DNA from: JAKOWB01 sp038363005
GTDB taxonomy: Bacteria > Pseudomonadota > Alphaproteobacteria > Kiloniellales > JACOMY01
Direction of reading: 5' to 3'
Assembly: GCA_038363005.1 (NCBI GenBank)
Contig: JBBQBI010000032.1
Coordinates: forward strand, 1-39,822
DNA length: 39,822 nt
The position numbers were made by a program, and so were the translations under genes. Shown here one piece after another: positions 1 through 7,890 of this stretch; position 1 is the stretch's first letter; every line of letters starts with the position of its first letter. The notes under the pieces are model-generated. The model saw only the letters and a program-made list of their open reading frames with translations. It was not told the DNA's origin and made no database searches.

Positions 1-1
1 C

Positions 2-142
2 GAAGGACCCGACGGCAAGCTGATCGGCAAGCATCGCGCCACCGGTATCGGCCATCCGCGCTTCTGGGACCGCGCCCGATACTACGGCGAGGAGAAGAAA
101 CTCGCCGCCGCCCTTGCCGTTGTCGGTACCGAGCCGGTCTGA
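2..142 (+). CDS. cpaF: Tad/Cpa pilus secretion ATPase CpaF (TadA), C-terminal fragment
   Basis: Only the last 46 codons lie in the window, open at the left edge and ending at a TGA. The translated tail contains STGIG-like TGIGHPRFWDRARYYGEE followed by a short alanine/leucine-rich helix, which is how CpaF/TadA-family type II/IV secretion ATPases end. In this family the hexameric cytoplasmic ATPase powers assembly of Flp pili through the TadB/TadC inner-membrane platform. The assignment is strengthened because tadB begins 8 bases after the stop and tadC follows. The Walker A and B boxes lie outside the window, so activity cannot be judged. Confidence 0.8.
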   Translation, partial: EGPDGKLIGKHRATGIGHPRFWDRARYYGEEKKLAAALAVVGTEPV

Positions 143-150
143 GCGACCAG

Positions 151-1134
151 ATGGACCTTTTCACCCTGATGACCTTCGTCCTCGGCGCCTCCTGCGTCGG
201 CGGCGTCGTGCTCGCAGCACTCTATCCCCGTCTCGTCCCCTCGCCGCTCAACCGCCGCATCGAGCGCATCGCCGGTGTTGCGGCGCGCCCGGCTGAAACC
301 GCCAATGCCAGCCGGCGCAAGCGGACCGTGGAAGCGACGGTCGAGGAGGTCGAGGAACTGCAGAGCGTGAAGGCGAAGAAGCGGTACAAGCCGTCGCTTC
401 TCATGCGCCTGCGCCAGGCCAATCTCGCCTGGAGCAAGAACACCTATTACCTGATTTGCCTTGCCGCTGGCGCCACGACCTTTCTCGCCTGCCTGCTGGG
501 CCTCCGCATCGGCCTTCCCTGGGCGGCCGGCGGCGCCATCGTCGGCGGACTGGCCTTTCCCCACCTATATATCGGCTTCAAGCGCCGCCGCCGCCTCAAG
601 CGCTTCCGCGCAGAATTCGCCAACGCAATCGACGTCATCGTGCGCGGCATCAAATCCGGCCTGCCGGTCGGCGATTGCCTCAGGATCGTCGCCGCCGAGA
701 CGCAAGAGCCGGTCAAGGGCGAATTCAAGACCCTGATTGAGGATCAGACGCTCGGCCTCACGCTCGCCGAGGCCGTGCAGCGCCTGCCCGATCGCATGCC
801 GCTCGCCGAGGCGAGCTTCTTCGCCATCGCCATCACCGTCCAGAGCACCTCGGGCGGCAACCTGGCAGAGGCGCTCGGCAACCTCTCGAAGGTCCTGCGC
901 GAGCGCAAAAAAATGGAAGGCAAGATCGCGGCGATGAGCGCCGAGGCCAAGGCCTCCGGCGGCATCATCGGATCGCTGCCGATCATCGTCGCCTGCGTGC
1001 TTTATCTCACCAGCCCGGCCTACATCGAAATCCTCTTCACGACGCTGACCGGCAACATCGTGCTGGCCGTCTGCGCCGTCTGGATGATGCTCGGCATCAT
1101 CACGATGCGGCAAATGATCAACTTCGACTTCTGA
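151..1134 (+). CDS. tadB: Tad pilus inner-membrane platform protein TadB (T2SS F family)
   Basis: A 327-residue protein of typical TadB length. It has an N-terminal membrane helix (about residues 5-25), a basic cytoplasmic stretch, two hydrophobic helices near residues 107-140, a type II secretion F domain (about 165-290) and two C-terminal helices (about 275-320). The F domain includes the usual FANAIDVIVRGIKSGLPV-type signature. It is known in the family to form, with TadC, the inner-membrane core on which the CpaF ATPase drives Flp pilin extrusion. It lies between cpaF and tadC with 8- and 10-base spacers, so one transcript is likely. The first ATG after the cpaF stop was chosen; its ribosome-binding site is weak, consistent with translational coupling. 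Confidence 0.9.
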   Translation: MDLFTLMTFVLGASCVGGVVLAALYPRLVPSPLNRRIERIAGVAARPAETANASRRKRTVEATVEEVEELQSVKAKKRYKPSLLMRLRQANLAWSKNTYYLICLAAGATTFLACLLGLRIGLPWAAGGAIVGGLAFPHLYIGFKRRRRLKRFRAEFANAIDVIVRGIKSGLPVGDCLRIVAAETQEPVKGEFKTLIEDQTLGLTLAEAVQRLPDRMPLAEASFFAIAITVQSTSGGNLAEALGNLSKVLRERKKMEGKIAAMSAEAKASGGIIGSLPIIVACVLYLTSPAYIEILFTTLTGNIVLAVCAVWMMLGIITMRQMINFDF

Positions 1135-1144
1135 AGAGCAACAG

Positions 1145-2098
1145 ATGTTTTCCGGCATCCCCGAGACGCAAGCCAACCTGATCGTGGCACTGTTCGCGGC
1201 CACTTCGGTGTTCGCCGCCATCCTCGCCGCGGCGTGGCCCAAGCTCATGCCCAATCCCTTCGGCGACCGGCTGCGCCAGGTCGCGTCCGAAGCCGGCCGT
1301 GGCGGCCGCGCGACCGGCGATCGCCGGCTGGCGCTCATCACCCGTCCCAGGCAGCTGCTGCAGGACATCTTCGACAAGATGAACCTCTCGAGCCAGGCCG
1401 AGAACGGTGAGCTGGCAAAGCGGCTCCGGATGGCGGGCTATCGCGGCGAGGGCCCGGTGGTGACGTACCTGGTGATCAGGCTGCTGGCGCCGCCGATATT
1501 CTTCGCCGTCACCCTGTTCTACGTCTTTGTCGTCCTGCAACTGTCGCACCCGTTTTTCGTCAAGTTCGGCATTGCCACGGCTGCCGCGTGCCTCGGCTAT
1601 TTCCTGCCCGCGCTGCTGGTTCGCAACATGATCATCAAGCGCCAGAAGGCGATTCGCCGCGCCTGGCCGGATGCGCTCGATCTCATCCTGATCTGCGTCG
1701 AGTCGGGCATGAGCATCGAGCGCGCCTTCCAGAAAGTGGCGGAGGAAGTCGGCATGCAATCGGCCGTGATGGCCGAGGAACTCGACCTGACGACGGCCGA
1801 GCTGGCGCATTTTCCCGAACGCCGAAAGGCCTACGAGAACCTCGCCCTGCGCACCGGGGTCGACGGCGTCAGGTCGGTGGTAACCGCCCTTATCCAGGCC
1901 GAGAAGTACGGATCCGGCATCGGCCAGGCGCTACGTGTGCTGGCTCAGGAGAGCCGTGACACGCGCATGGCCGAAGCCGAGAAGAAGGCGGCCGCACTGC
2001 CGCCCAAGCTCACCGTTCCGATGATCATATTTTTTCTGCCGGTCCTCTTTGCCGTGGTCGTGACGCCCGCGGCGATCCAGATCGCCAGCGTCCTCTAG
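1145..2098 (+). CDS. tadC: Tad pilus inner-membrane platform protein TadC (T2SS F family)
   Basis: A 317-residue F-family membrane protein, paralogous to TadB. It has an N-terminal helix (about residues 8-28), a central hydrophobic pair (about 110-158), an F domain (about 180-300) with WPDALDLILICVESGMS-type signature, and a C-terminal helix ending at the stop. TadC is the partner of TadB in the Flp pilus platform. It starts 10 bases after tadB and is followed 21 bases later by a response regulator. This is the usual end of the cpaF-tadB-tadC run; the tetratricopeptide protein TadD, often next, is absent here. Confidence 0.9.
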   Translation: MFSGIPETQANLIVALFAATSVFAAILAAAWPKLMPNPFGDRLRQVASEAGRGGRATGDRRLALITRPRQLLQDIFDKMNLSSQAENGELAKRLRMAGYRGEGPVVTYLVIRLLAPPIFFAVTLFYVFVVLQLSHPFFVKFGIATAAACLGYFLPALLVRNMIIKRQKAIRRAWPDALDLILICVESGMSIERAFQKVAEEVGMQSAVMAEELDLTTAELAHFPERRKAYENLALRTGVDGVRSVVTALIQAEKYGSGIGQALRVLAQESRDTRMAEAEKKAAALPPKLTVPMIIFFLPVLFAVVVTPAAIQIASVL

Positions 2099-2119
2099 TC
2101 GCCAAAAGGAGCCCTGCGA

Positions 2120-2569
2120 ATGCCCTCCGTCATCCTGCTCATCGAAGACGACCAAGCGCTGCGCGAGGAGATGCTCGACTTCCTGGTCCATCGCAAGCAC
2201 AGCGTCACCGGCTGCGCCACGCTGGCCGAGGCGACAACCGCGCTCCTGACGGTGACGCCCGACGCCATCCTCTCGGACGTCAATCTGCCCGATGGCGACG
2301 GCGTTACCTTCTGCATGCACAATGCGGCGCGCTTCCCCGACGCGCTCTGGCTGCTGATGTCGGGCAACGACGATCTCGTCCGTCTCGGCAACCAATTCAA
2401 GACCAAGAGCGGCGACAGCCACGCCTTTGCGATGGTCGAAAAGCCCGTCCCCATGCGCCTGCTCGAACGCTTCATCGCCGGCGCGGCCAAGAATGCCGGC
2501 GAGCGCGCGGCGGGTGCAGGCAAAGGCACCGTCATCGACATCGCGACCCGGCGTTCGCTGAGCGCCTAG
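2120..2569 (+). CDS. Receiver-only response regulator downstream of tadC
   Basis: 149 residues, essentially one CheY-like receiver domain. The acidic pocket is E9/D10/D11, the predicted phospho-acceptor is D53 in LSDVNLPDGDG, the conserved hydroxyl residue is S81 in LMSG, and the conserved lysine is K108 in EKP. The C-terminal 30 residues are alanine- and glycine-rich with no DNA-binding or enzymatic domain. A good Shine-Dalgarno (AAGGAG, 9 bases before the ATG) supports the start. Its place 21 bases after tadC suggests it is co-transcribed with the pilus genes and may act through protein contact, in the manner of CpaE/CheY-like proteins. That role is inference. Confidence 0.85.
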   Translation: MPSVILLIEDDQALREEMLDFLVHRKHSVTGCATLAEATTALLTVTPDAILSDVNLPDGDGVTFCMHNAARFPDALWLLMSGNDDLVRLGNQFKTKSGDSHAFAMVEKPVPMRLLERFIAGAAKNAGERAAGAGKGTVIDIATRRSLSA

Positions 2570-2650
2570 GTTCCCTGCACGGACCGCGCGTCAACACCGT
2601 AATTTTTTACCGATCAGCAACCTGCCGAAAGGCCGGGGCGTTGCTTCGGT

Positions 2651-2833
2651 ATGGTGATCAAAACCCTCATTGTGACGATCCTGCTGGCCGCCGTGGTGCC
2701 GCACGCCGTCACCATCAGCCAGCCCACGACGCCGGTTCTATCGCCGGCACCGCCCTCGCCTGAGTGCAGGGTCGTCTATATCGACAACGAGCCCGACCAT
2801 TGCATTCTGCTGCCGGCGGAGAACGAGGGGTAG
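2651..2833 (+). CDS. Small putative secreted protein (60 aa), unknown
   Basis: A short open frame with an N-terminal hydrophobic stretch (residues 4-18, VIKTLIVTILLAAVVPHA) that reads as a signal peptide or single helix, then a proline/threonine-rich linker and a tail with two cysteines (C39 and C51) around the acidic YIDNEPDH. I recognise no family. There is no strong ribosome-binding site. It is followed immediately by a perfect inverted repeat that could terminate it. The gene could be genuine or fortuitous. Confidence 0.4.
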   Translation: MVIKTLIVTILLAAVVPHAVTISQPTTPVLSPAPPSPECRVVYIDNEPDHCILLPAENEG

Positions 2834-2835
2834 GG

Positions 2836-2906
2836 CTGCGGACCGCGGGCGTCCCGCCCGCTCACGCTTCTTCTCTTGAGGCGGGCGGGACGCCCGCGGT
2901 CCGCAG
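2836..2906. terminator. Perfect 26-bp inverted repeat between convergent genes
   Basis: Arms 2836-2861 and 2881-2906 are exact reverse complements around a 19-base loop. The stem is almost entirely G/C and has no T-run. It starts 3 bases after the stop of the small + strand gene and ends 3 bases before the ecm stop on the - strand, so it probably acts as a bidirectional transcript end or mRNA stabiliser. The core GGGCGTCCCGCCCGC looks like a dispersed genomic repeat rather than a unique terminator. Confidence 0.7.
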
Positions 2907-2909
2907 AGT

Positions 2910-4898
2910 TTACTCCGCCGCGACGGTCAGGCGATTGAGCCGGCGGTACACCAGATCCACGATATCGGCCACGATGGCGTTCAGTTCAAAGTCCTTGGGC
3001 GTATAGACCCGCGCCACGCCCGCGGCCTCGAGCGCCGCCGCGTCGGCCGCCGGAATGATGCCACCCACGACCACGGGGATATGCTCCAGGCCGGCGGCCT
3101 TGAGGCGCTCGAGCACCAGGCCGACCAGCGCCATGTGGCTGCCCGACAGGACGCTGAGGCCGATGACATGCACGCCCTCGGCCGCCGCCGTATCGACGAT
3201 CTGTTCGGGCGTGAGGCGGATGCCGTCGTAGATCACCGTCAGGCCGGCGTCGCTTGCACGCACCGCGATCTGCTCGGCGCCGTTGGAATGGCCGTCGAGG
3301 CCGGGCTTCCCGATCAGCATCTTGACCGGAACGCCCAGCTGCTCGCCCAGCGCTTGCACGCGCGCCTTCAGCGCATCGAGTGCTGCATCGCGCGAGCGCG
3401 CGACACCCGCGACGCCAGTCGGCGCGCGGTACTGGCCGAATACGCCACGCAAGGTCTCGCCCCATTCGCCGGTGGTCACGCCGGCACGGGCGCAGTCGAT
3501 CGACGGCGCCATGACGTTCAGCCCCTGGCGCGCCGCGGTCTCCAGCGCCGCCAGCGTGCGGGCAACGGCGGCTGTGTCGCGGGCGCGCCGCCAGGCCTGC
3601 AGAGCCGCGATCTGCGCCGCCTCGGTCGCCGGATCGATCGCCTGGACGAGATCGCCTGATGCGGTGAGCGGCGAGGGCGCCGACTCGGCGAAGCGGTTCA
3701 CGCCCACCACCACCTGCTCGCCGCGCTCGATCGCCGCCACGCGACGCGCGTTGGATGAGACGAGGCGGCCCTTCATATAGCCGTTCTCGACCGCGGCGAT
3801 GGCGCCGCCCATCTCGGCGATGCGCGCCAGTTCGGCCAGGGCCTCGGTCTTGAGCGCCGCGACCTTGGCCGCGATGGCGGGATTGCCGTCGAAGATATCC
3901 TCGTATTCCAGGATGTCGGTTTCGTGCGCCACGATCTGCTGCAGGCGCAGGCTCCATTGCTGGTCCCAGGGCCGCGGCAGGCCGAGCGCCTCGTTCCACG
4001 CCGGCAGCTGCACGGCGCGGGCGCGCGCGCCCTTGGACAGCACCACCGCCAGCATCTCGAGCAGGATGCGATAGACGTTGTTCTCGGGTTGCGCCTCGGT
4101 GAGGCCGAGCGAGTTCACCTGCACGCCGTAGCGGAAGCGCCGCAGCTTCTCGTCGGCCACGCCATAGCGCTCGCGGCCGAGCTCGTCCCACAGTTCGGTG
4201 AAGGCCCGCATCTTGCAGATCTCGGTGATGAACCGCACGCCTGCGTTGACGAAGAAGCTGACGCGCCCGAACACCAGCGGCAGGTCGGCCGCCGGCACCA
4301 GTCCCTGCGCCTTCACCTCGTCGAGCACGGCGATGGCGGTGGCCAGCGCAAAGGCCAGCTCCTCTACAGGCGTCGCGCCCGCTTCCTGCAAGTGATAGGA
4401 GCAGACGTTGATCGGGTTCCACTTCGGCGCCTCGCGATAGGTGAAGCTCACCGTGTCGGCGATCAGCTTCAGCGACGGGCCGGGCGGGAAGATGTGCGTG
4501 CCGCGCGAGAGATACTCCTTGATGATGTCGTTCTGCACCGTGCCGCTCAGCGACGCGCGCGGCGTGCCGCGCTCGTCGGCCAGCGCGATGTAGAGCGCCA
4601 GCAGCCACGGCGCCGTGGCATTGATCGTCATCGAGGTGTTCATGCGGTCGAGCGGAATTGAATCGAATAGCGCGCGCATGTCGCCCAGATGCATGACCGG
4701 CACGCCGACGCGGCCGACCTCGCCCTCAGCCAGCGGATGGTCGGCGTCGTAGCCGGTCTGCGTCGGCAGATCGAAGGCGATAGAGAGGCCGGTCTGGCCG
4801 CGCGCGAGATTGGTGCGGTAAAGCGCATTGGATGCCGCGGCCGAGCTATGGCCGGCATAGGTCCGCATCACCCAGGGCTGTTCTTTCGCCGCCGCCAT
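2910..4898 (-). CDS. ecm: Ethylmalonyl-CoA mutase (coenzyme B12-dependent)
   Basis: A 662-residue protein. It converts (2R)-ethylmalonyl-CoA to (2S)-methylsuccinyl-CoA in the ethylmalonyl-CoA pathway, the glyoxylate-bypass-independent route for acetyl-CoA assimilation. The N-terminal mutase barrel begins with the family's RTYAGHSSAAASNALYRTNL and includes the MNTSMTINATAPW stretch. A C-terminal B12-binding domain (about 523-662) carries the DxHxxG motif (D535, H537, G540), then GLSVLSGSH and VVVGG. Single-chain length and sequence match Ecm/MeaA better than the methylmalonyl-CoA mutase large subunit. The start was placed at 4898 because it has AAAGGAG upstream; the frame stays open 10 codons further. 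It is divergent from ccr. Confidence in Ecm over methylmalonyl-CoA mutase is raised by ccr and mcd nearby. Confidence 0.93.
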   Translation of the reverse strand: MAAAKEQPWVMRTYAGHSSAAASNALYRTNLARGQTGLSIAFDLPTQTGYDADHPLAEGEVGRVGVPVMHLGDMRALFDSIPLDRMNTSMTINATAPWLLALYIALADERGTPRASLSGTVQNDIIKEYLSRGTHIFPPGPSLKLIADTVSFTYREAPKWNPINVCSYHLQEAGATPVEELAFALATAIAVLDEVKAQGLVPAADLPLVFGRVSFFVNAGVRFITEICKMRAFTELWDELGRERYGVADEKLRRFRYGVQVNSLGLTEAQPENNVYRILLEMLAVVLSKGARARAVQLPAWNEALGLPRPWDQQWSLRLQQIVAHETDILEYEDIFDGNPAIAAKVAALKTEALAELARIAEMGGAIAAVENGYMKGRLVSSNARRVAAIERGEQVVVGVNRFAESAPSPLTASGDLVQAIDPATEAAQIAALQAWRRARDTAAVARTLAALETAARQGLNVMAPSIDCARAGVTTGEWGETLRGVFGQYRAPTGVAGVARSRDAALDALKARVQALGEQLGVPVKMLIGKPGLDGHSNGAEQIAVRASDAGLTVIYDGIRLTPEQIVDTAAAEGVHVIGLSVLSGSHMALVGLVLERLKAAGLEHIPVVVGGIIPAADAAALEAAGVARVYTPKDFELNAIVADIVDLVYRRLNRLTVAAE

Positions 4899-4933
4899 CC
4901 TCAATCTCCTTTGCCTGCCGCATAGCACCGAAA

Positions 4934-5054
4934 TTGCTGCGGCGCAAAATTACACACGATACGGGAAGATTTACACCTAAGTTTTGCAAGTAAATGATCA
5001 TTCATGCCGCCTAAATTTGCATTTGTTGCAAATTCTGATATTGCAGTGCAGCAA
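4934..5054. promoter_or_regulatory. ecm/ccr divergent promoter region with three TTGC/GCAA dyads
   Basis: This AT-rich island in GC-rich DNA separates the start codons of ecm (-) and ccr (+). Three dyads are visible. TTGC-N6-GCAA lies at 4934-4947. AATTTGC-N7-GCAAATT lies at 5014-5034. A second TTGC-N6-GCAA lies at 5041-5054. A lone TTTGCAAG is at 4983-4990. TTTGCAAA-like half sites are recognised by short-chain acyl-CoA regulators of the ScfR family (PccR, RamB) that control propionyl-CoA and ethylmalonyl-CoA genes. Binding by such a regulator here is inference; no regulator gene of that family is in the window. Confidence 0.55.
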
Positions 5055-5093
5055 GTGTCAGGGCAAGCTCCGGCGAATTTAGGAGACGTGAAC

Positions 5094-6392
5094 ATGTCGA
5101 ATATTGCGGCCAACCTGGCGCTCGGCGAGCTGCCGCCGATGACCGGCGCTTCGCCAAAGGACCTCTACGAGATCGGCGAGATCCCGCCACTCGGCCATAT
5201 CCCGGCGCGGATGTACGCTTGGGCGATCCGCCGCGAACGGCACGGGCCGCCGGAACAGTCCATGCAGCAGGAGATCGTGGCCGTGCCGGAGATCGATCCC
5301 GACGAGGTGCTGATCCTGGTGATGGCGGCGGGCGTCAATTTCAACGGCGTATGGGCCGGACTCGGCACGCCGATCTCGCCCTTCGACGTGCACAAGGCGC
5401 CCTATCACATCGCCGGCTCCGACGCGGTCGGCGTGATCTACAAGGTCGGCAGCCGTGTGAAGCGCTGGAAGCTGGGCGACGAGGTCGTGGTCCATTGCAA
5501 CCAGGACGATGGCGACGACGAGGAGTGCAATGGCGGCGATCCGATGTTCTCGCCGTCGCAGCGCATCTGGGGCTACGAGACGCCCGACGGTTCCTTCGCG
5601 CAATTCGCCAAGGTGCAGGCGCGCCAGCTCATGGCGCGGCCACGCCATCTCACCTGGGAGGAGAGCGCCTGCTATACGCTGACGCTCGCCACCGCCTACC
5701 GCATGCTGTTCGGCCACCGCCCGCATATCCTGCGGCCGGGCCAGAACGTGCTGGTCTGGGGCGCCTCGGGTGGTCTCGGCTCGATGGCGGTGCAGCTCAT
5801 TGCCGTGGCCGGCGCCAATGCCATCGGCGTGATCTCGGACAATTCCAAGCGCGACTATGTCATGTCGCTCGGCGCCAAGGGCGTGATCAACCGCAGCGAC
5901 TTCGACTGCTGGGGCCAGCTGCCGCCGGTTGAGGATGCCAAGGGCTACGGCGAGTACATGAAAAAGGTCCGCGCCTTCGGCAAGGCGATCTGGGACATCA
6001 CCGGCAAGGGCAACGATGTCGACTTCGTCTTCGAGCATCCCGGCGAGGCGACCTTCCCGGTCTCGTGCTTCGTTGTGAAGCGCGGCGGCATGGTGGTCTT
6101 CTGCGCCGGCACCACCGGCTACAACCTGACCTTCGACGCCCGCTTCGTCTGGATGCGGCAAAAGCGCATCCAGGGCAGCCACTTCGCCAACCTGCTGCAG
6201 GCCGCCCAGGCCAACCACCTGGTGGTGGAACGCCGCATCGACCCCTGCATGAGCGAGGTCTTTTCCTTCCACGACATCCCGCGGGCCCACACCAAGATGT
6301 GGAAGAACCAGCATAAGCCCGGCAACATGGCCGTGCTGGTGCAGGCCAAGCGTCCCGGCCTGCGCACGCTGGAGGATGCGATCGACGCTTAA
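5094..6392 (+). CDS. ccr: Crotonyl-CoA carboxylase/reductase
   Basis: A 432-residue MDR-family enzyme that reductively carboxylates crotonyl-CoA with NADPH and CO2 to (2S)-ethylmalonyl-CoA, the signature step of the ethylmalonyl-CoA pathway. Visible features are the GVNFNGVWAGLG stretch, the IAGSDAVGVI substrate-side motif, the nucleotide-binding loop GASGGLGSMAVQL, and the C-terminal AVLVQAKRPGLRTLEDA typical of Ccr. Length matches the family. The frame is open 30 codons upstream, but the ATG at 5094 is preceded by AGGAG at good spacing and gives the usual Ccr N-terminus, so it was chosen. It is divergent from ecm and followed 54 bases later by a CapA-type gene. Confidence 0.95.
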   Translation: MSNIAANLALGELPPMTGASPKDLYEIGEIPPLGHIPARMYAWAIRRERHGPPEQSMQQEIVAVPEIDPDEVLILVMAAGVNFNGVWAGLGTPISPFDVHKAPYHIAGSDAVGVIYKVGSRVKRWKLGDEVVVHCNQDDGDDEECNGGDPMFSPSQRIWGYETPDGSFAQFAKVQARQLMARPRHLTWEESACYTLTLATAYRMLFGHRPHILRPGQNVLVWGASGGLGSMAVQLIAVAGANAIGVISDNSKRDYVMSLGAKGVINRSDFDCWGQLPPVEDAKGYGEYMKKVRAFGKAIWDITGKGNDVDFVFEHPGEATFPVSCFVVKRGGMVVFCAGTTGYNLTFDARFVWMRQKRIQGSHFANLLQAAQANHLVVERRIDPCMSEVFSFHDIPRAHTKMWKNQHKPGNMAVLVQAKRPGLRTLEDAIDA

Positions 6393-6446
6393 CGCGCGTG
6401 ATCGTTGTCCGCCTTACAGGTTGATCAGGGCCGCTGGAGCACTTTC

Positions 6447-7709
6447 ATGCGCTGCACCGCGGCCCTGATTTTTGGCATGCTGCTGCTCGCCGGCTGCGCG
6501 GCGAGCGAGCCGCCGCCGCCGGTGGTGGCGGAACCGCCGCCGCCACCGCCGCCGAAGTATTGTGCCAATCCCAACCTGGAGAGCTCGCCCGGGGGACCGA
6601 TGATCAGCTTCTCGACGCCGCTCGTGCAGGGCCAGGCGGTGACCATCGCCGCGGTCGGCGACGTGCTGATGCACGATCCGCTGCAGGCCTTCGCCGCCGA
6701 ACAACCGGACGGCTTCCGCAGCCAGCTGGCGCGCGTCGCCGACCTGCTGCGCGGCGCCGACCTGACCTTCGCCAACCTGGAGGGACCGGTCGCACTTAAC
6801 GTCTACAACACCGGACGCGAGGCCAAGCAGCCGGCGGCGCGCTACGACGGCCGCGTCTACAGCGGCTATCCCATGTTCAACTACCACCCCTCGCTGGTCG
6901 GCGACCTCAAGGACGCCGGCATCGACGTGCTGCTGACGGCGAACAACCACGCCATGGACCGCCAGTCACTGGGCGTCGACCGCACCATCGAGGCGATCAA
7001 GGCGGCCGGCCTGCCCTTCACCGGCACGCGGCATCGCGACGACATGACGGCGCCCTGGTACGCCATCACGCCGACCACGGTGGGCGGCGTCACCTATAAC
7101 GTCGCCTGGCTCGGCTGCACCTACGGCACCAACGAGATCCCCGACCGCCATCATCAGGTGCTGTTCTGCTACGAGCAGCAGGACGAGGTGCTGGCGACTA
7201 TCCGCGAACTGGCGGCGCGGCCCGACATCGCCGCCGTCTTCCTGGTGCCGCACTGGGGCCGCGAGTATCGCCACGACCCCAACCCGCCGCAGCGCAAGCT
7301 GGCGGTCGCCGCGCTGGAGGCCGGCGCCACCGGCGTGATTGGCACTCACCCGCACGTGCTGGAGCCTTTCGAGACCTATCGCACCAGTGACGGGCGCGAG
7401 ACCTTCGTCGCCTACAGCCTGGGCAACTTCATCTCCGGCCAGTCCTCGCTGGCGCGCAGCACCTCGGTCATCCTGCTGCTGGCGCTGATGCCCGATGGCA
7501 AGGGCAAGCTGGCCATGAGCGACCTGCGCTTCATCCCGACCCGCGTGGTGCCCGAGGGCGGCGGCTACTTCGTCGAGGCCCTCGACCGCAGCAGCGGCGG
7601 CGACAAGAACCGCGCCCTGGCGCTGCAGTTCCTGCCCGCCGGCAACCTGCACCCGCCGAGCGCGCCCTACTGGACCGGCGCCGCCTGCGCGGCCGACGGC
7701 ACCTCGTGA
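6447..7709 (+). CDS. CapA/YwtB-family metallophosphatase-like lipoprotein
   Basis: 420 residues. The N-terminus is a lipoprotein signal with lipobox L14-A15-G16-C17, followed by a proline-rich linker, so the mature protein should be anchored in the cell envelope. The body matches the PGA_cap/CapA calcineurin-like fold: AAVGDVLMHD, FANLEGPV, LLTANNHAMDR, VPHWGREY, VIGTHPHVLEPFE and YSLGNFISGQ, which supply the expected metal-binding Asp, Asn and His residues. Family members are tied to poly-gamma-glutamate or capsule metabolism; the substrate here is unknown. The ATG at 6447 was preferred over an upstream TTG at 6405 because it has GGAG at 7-base spacing and gives a clean signal peptide. It lies between ccr and mcd, but a link to that pathway is not evident. 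Confidence 0.85.
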   Translation: MRCTAALIFGMLLLAGCAASEPPPPVVAEPPPPPPPKYCANPNLESSPGGPMISFSTPLVQGQAVTIAAVGDVLMHDPLQAFAAEQPDGFRSQLARVADLLRGADLTFANLEGPVALNVYNTGREAKQPAARYDGRVYSGYPMFNYHPSLVGDLKDAGIDVLLTANNHAMDRQSLGVDRTIEAIKAAGLPFTGTRHRDDMTAPWYAITPTTVGGVTYNVAWLGCTYGTNEIPDRHHQVLFCYEQQDEVLATIRELAARPDIAAVFLVPHWGREYRHDPNPPQRKLAVAALEAGATGVIGTHPHVLEPFETYRTSDGRETFVAYSLGNFISGQSSLARSTSVILLLALMPDGKGKLAMSDLRFIPTRVVPEGGGYFVEALDRSSGGDKNRALALQFLPAGNLHPPSAPYWTGAACAADGTS

Positions 7710-7736
7710 GTCGAGCGGGCGCAGCCACCGCGGTCC

Positions 7737-7870
7737 CCCCTCTCCCGCTTCTGGCGGGAGAGGGCCGGGGTGAGAGCGATCGGTCGGTGCGGCTGGCCAG
7801 AATCGCACCGAACACCCTCACCCGGCTCGCGAACGCTCGCCACCCTCTCCCGCCAGAAGCGGGAGAGGGG
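7737..7870. repeat. Long imperfect palindrome with perfect 28-bp ends
   Basis: Arms 7737-7764 and 7843-7870 are exact reverse complements. Each arm is itself a hairpin of the form CCCTCTCCCGC...GCGGGAGAGGG. Inside, GGGGTGAG near 7767 pairs with CTCACCC near 7818, and GGTGCG near 7795 with CGCACC near 7804, so nearly the whole element can fold. Related units occur at 9546 and 17608. It fills the capA-mcd intergenic space and may terminate or stabilise transcripts there. Confidence 0.8.
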
Positions 7871-7890
7871 CGCCGACACCGAGGATTGCC

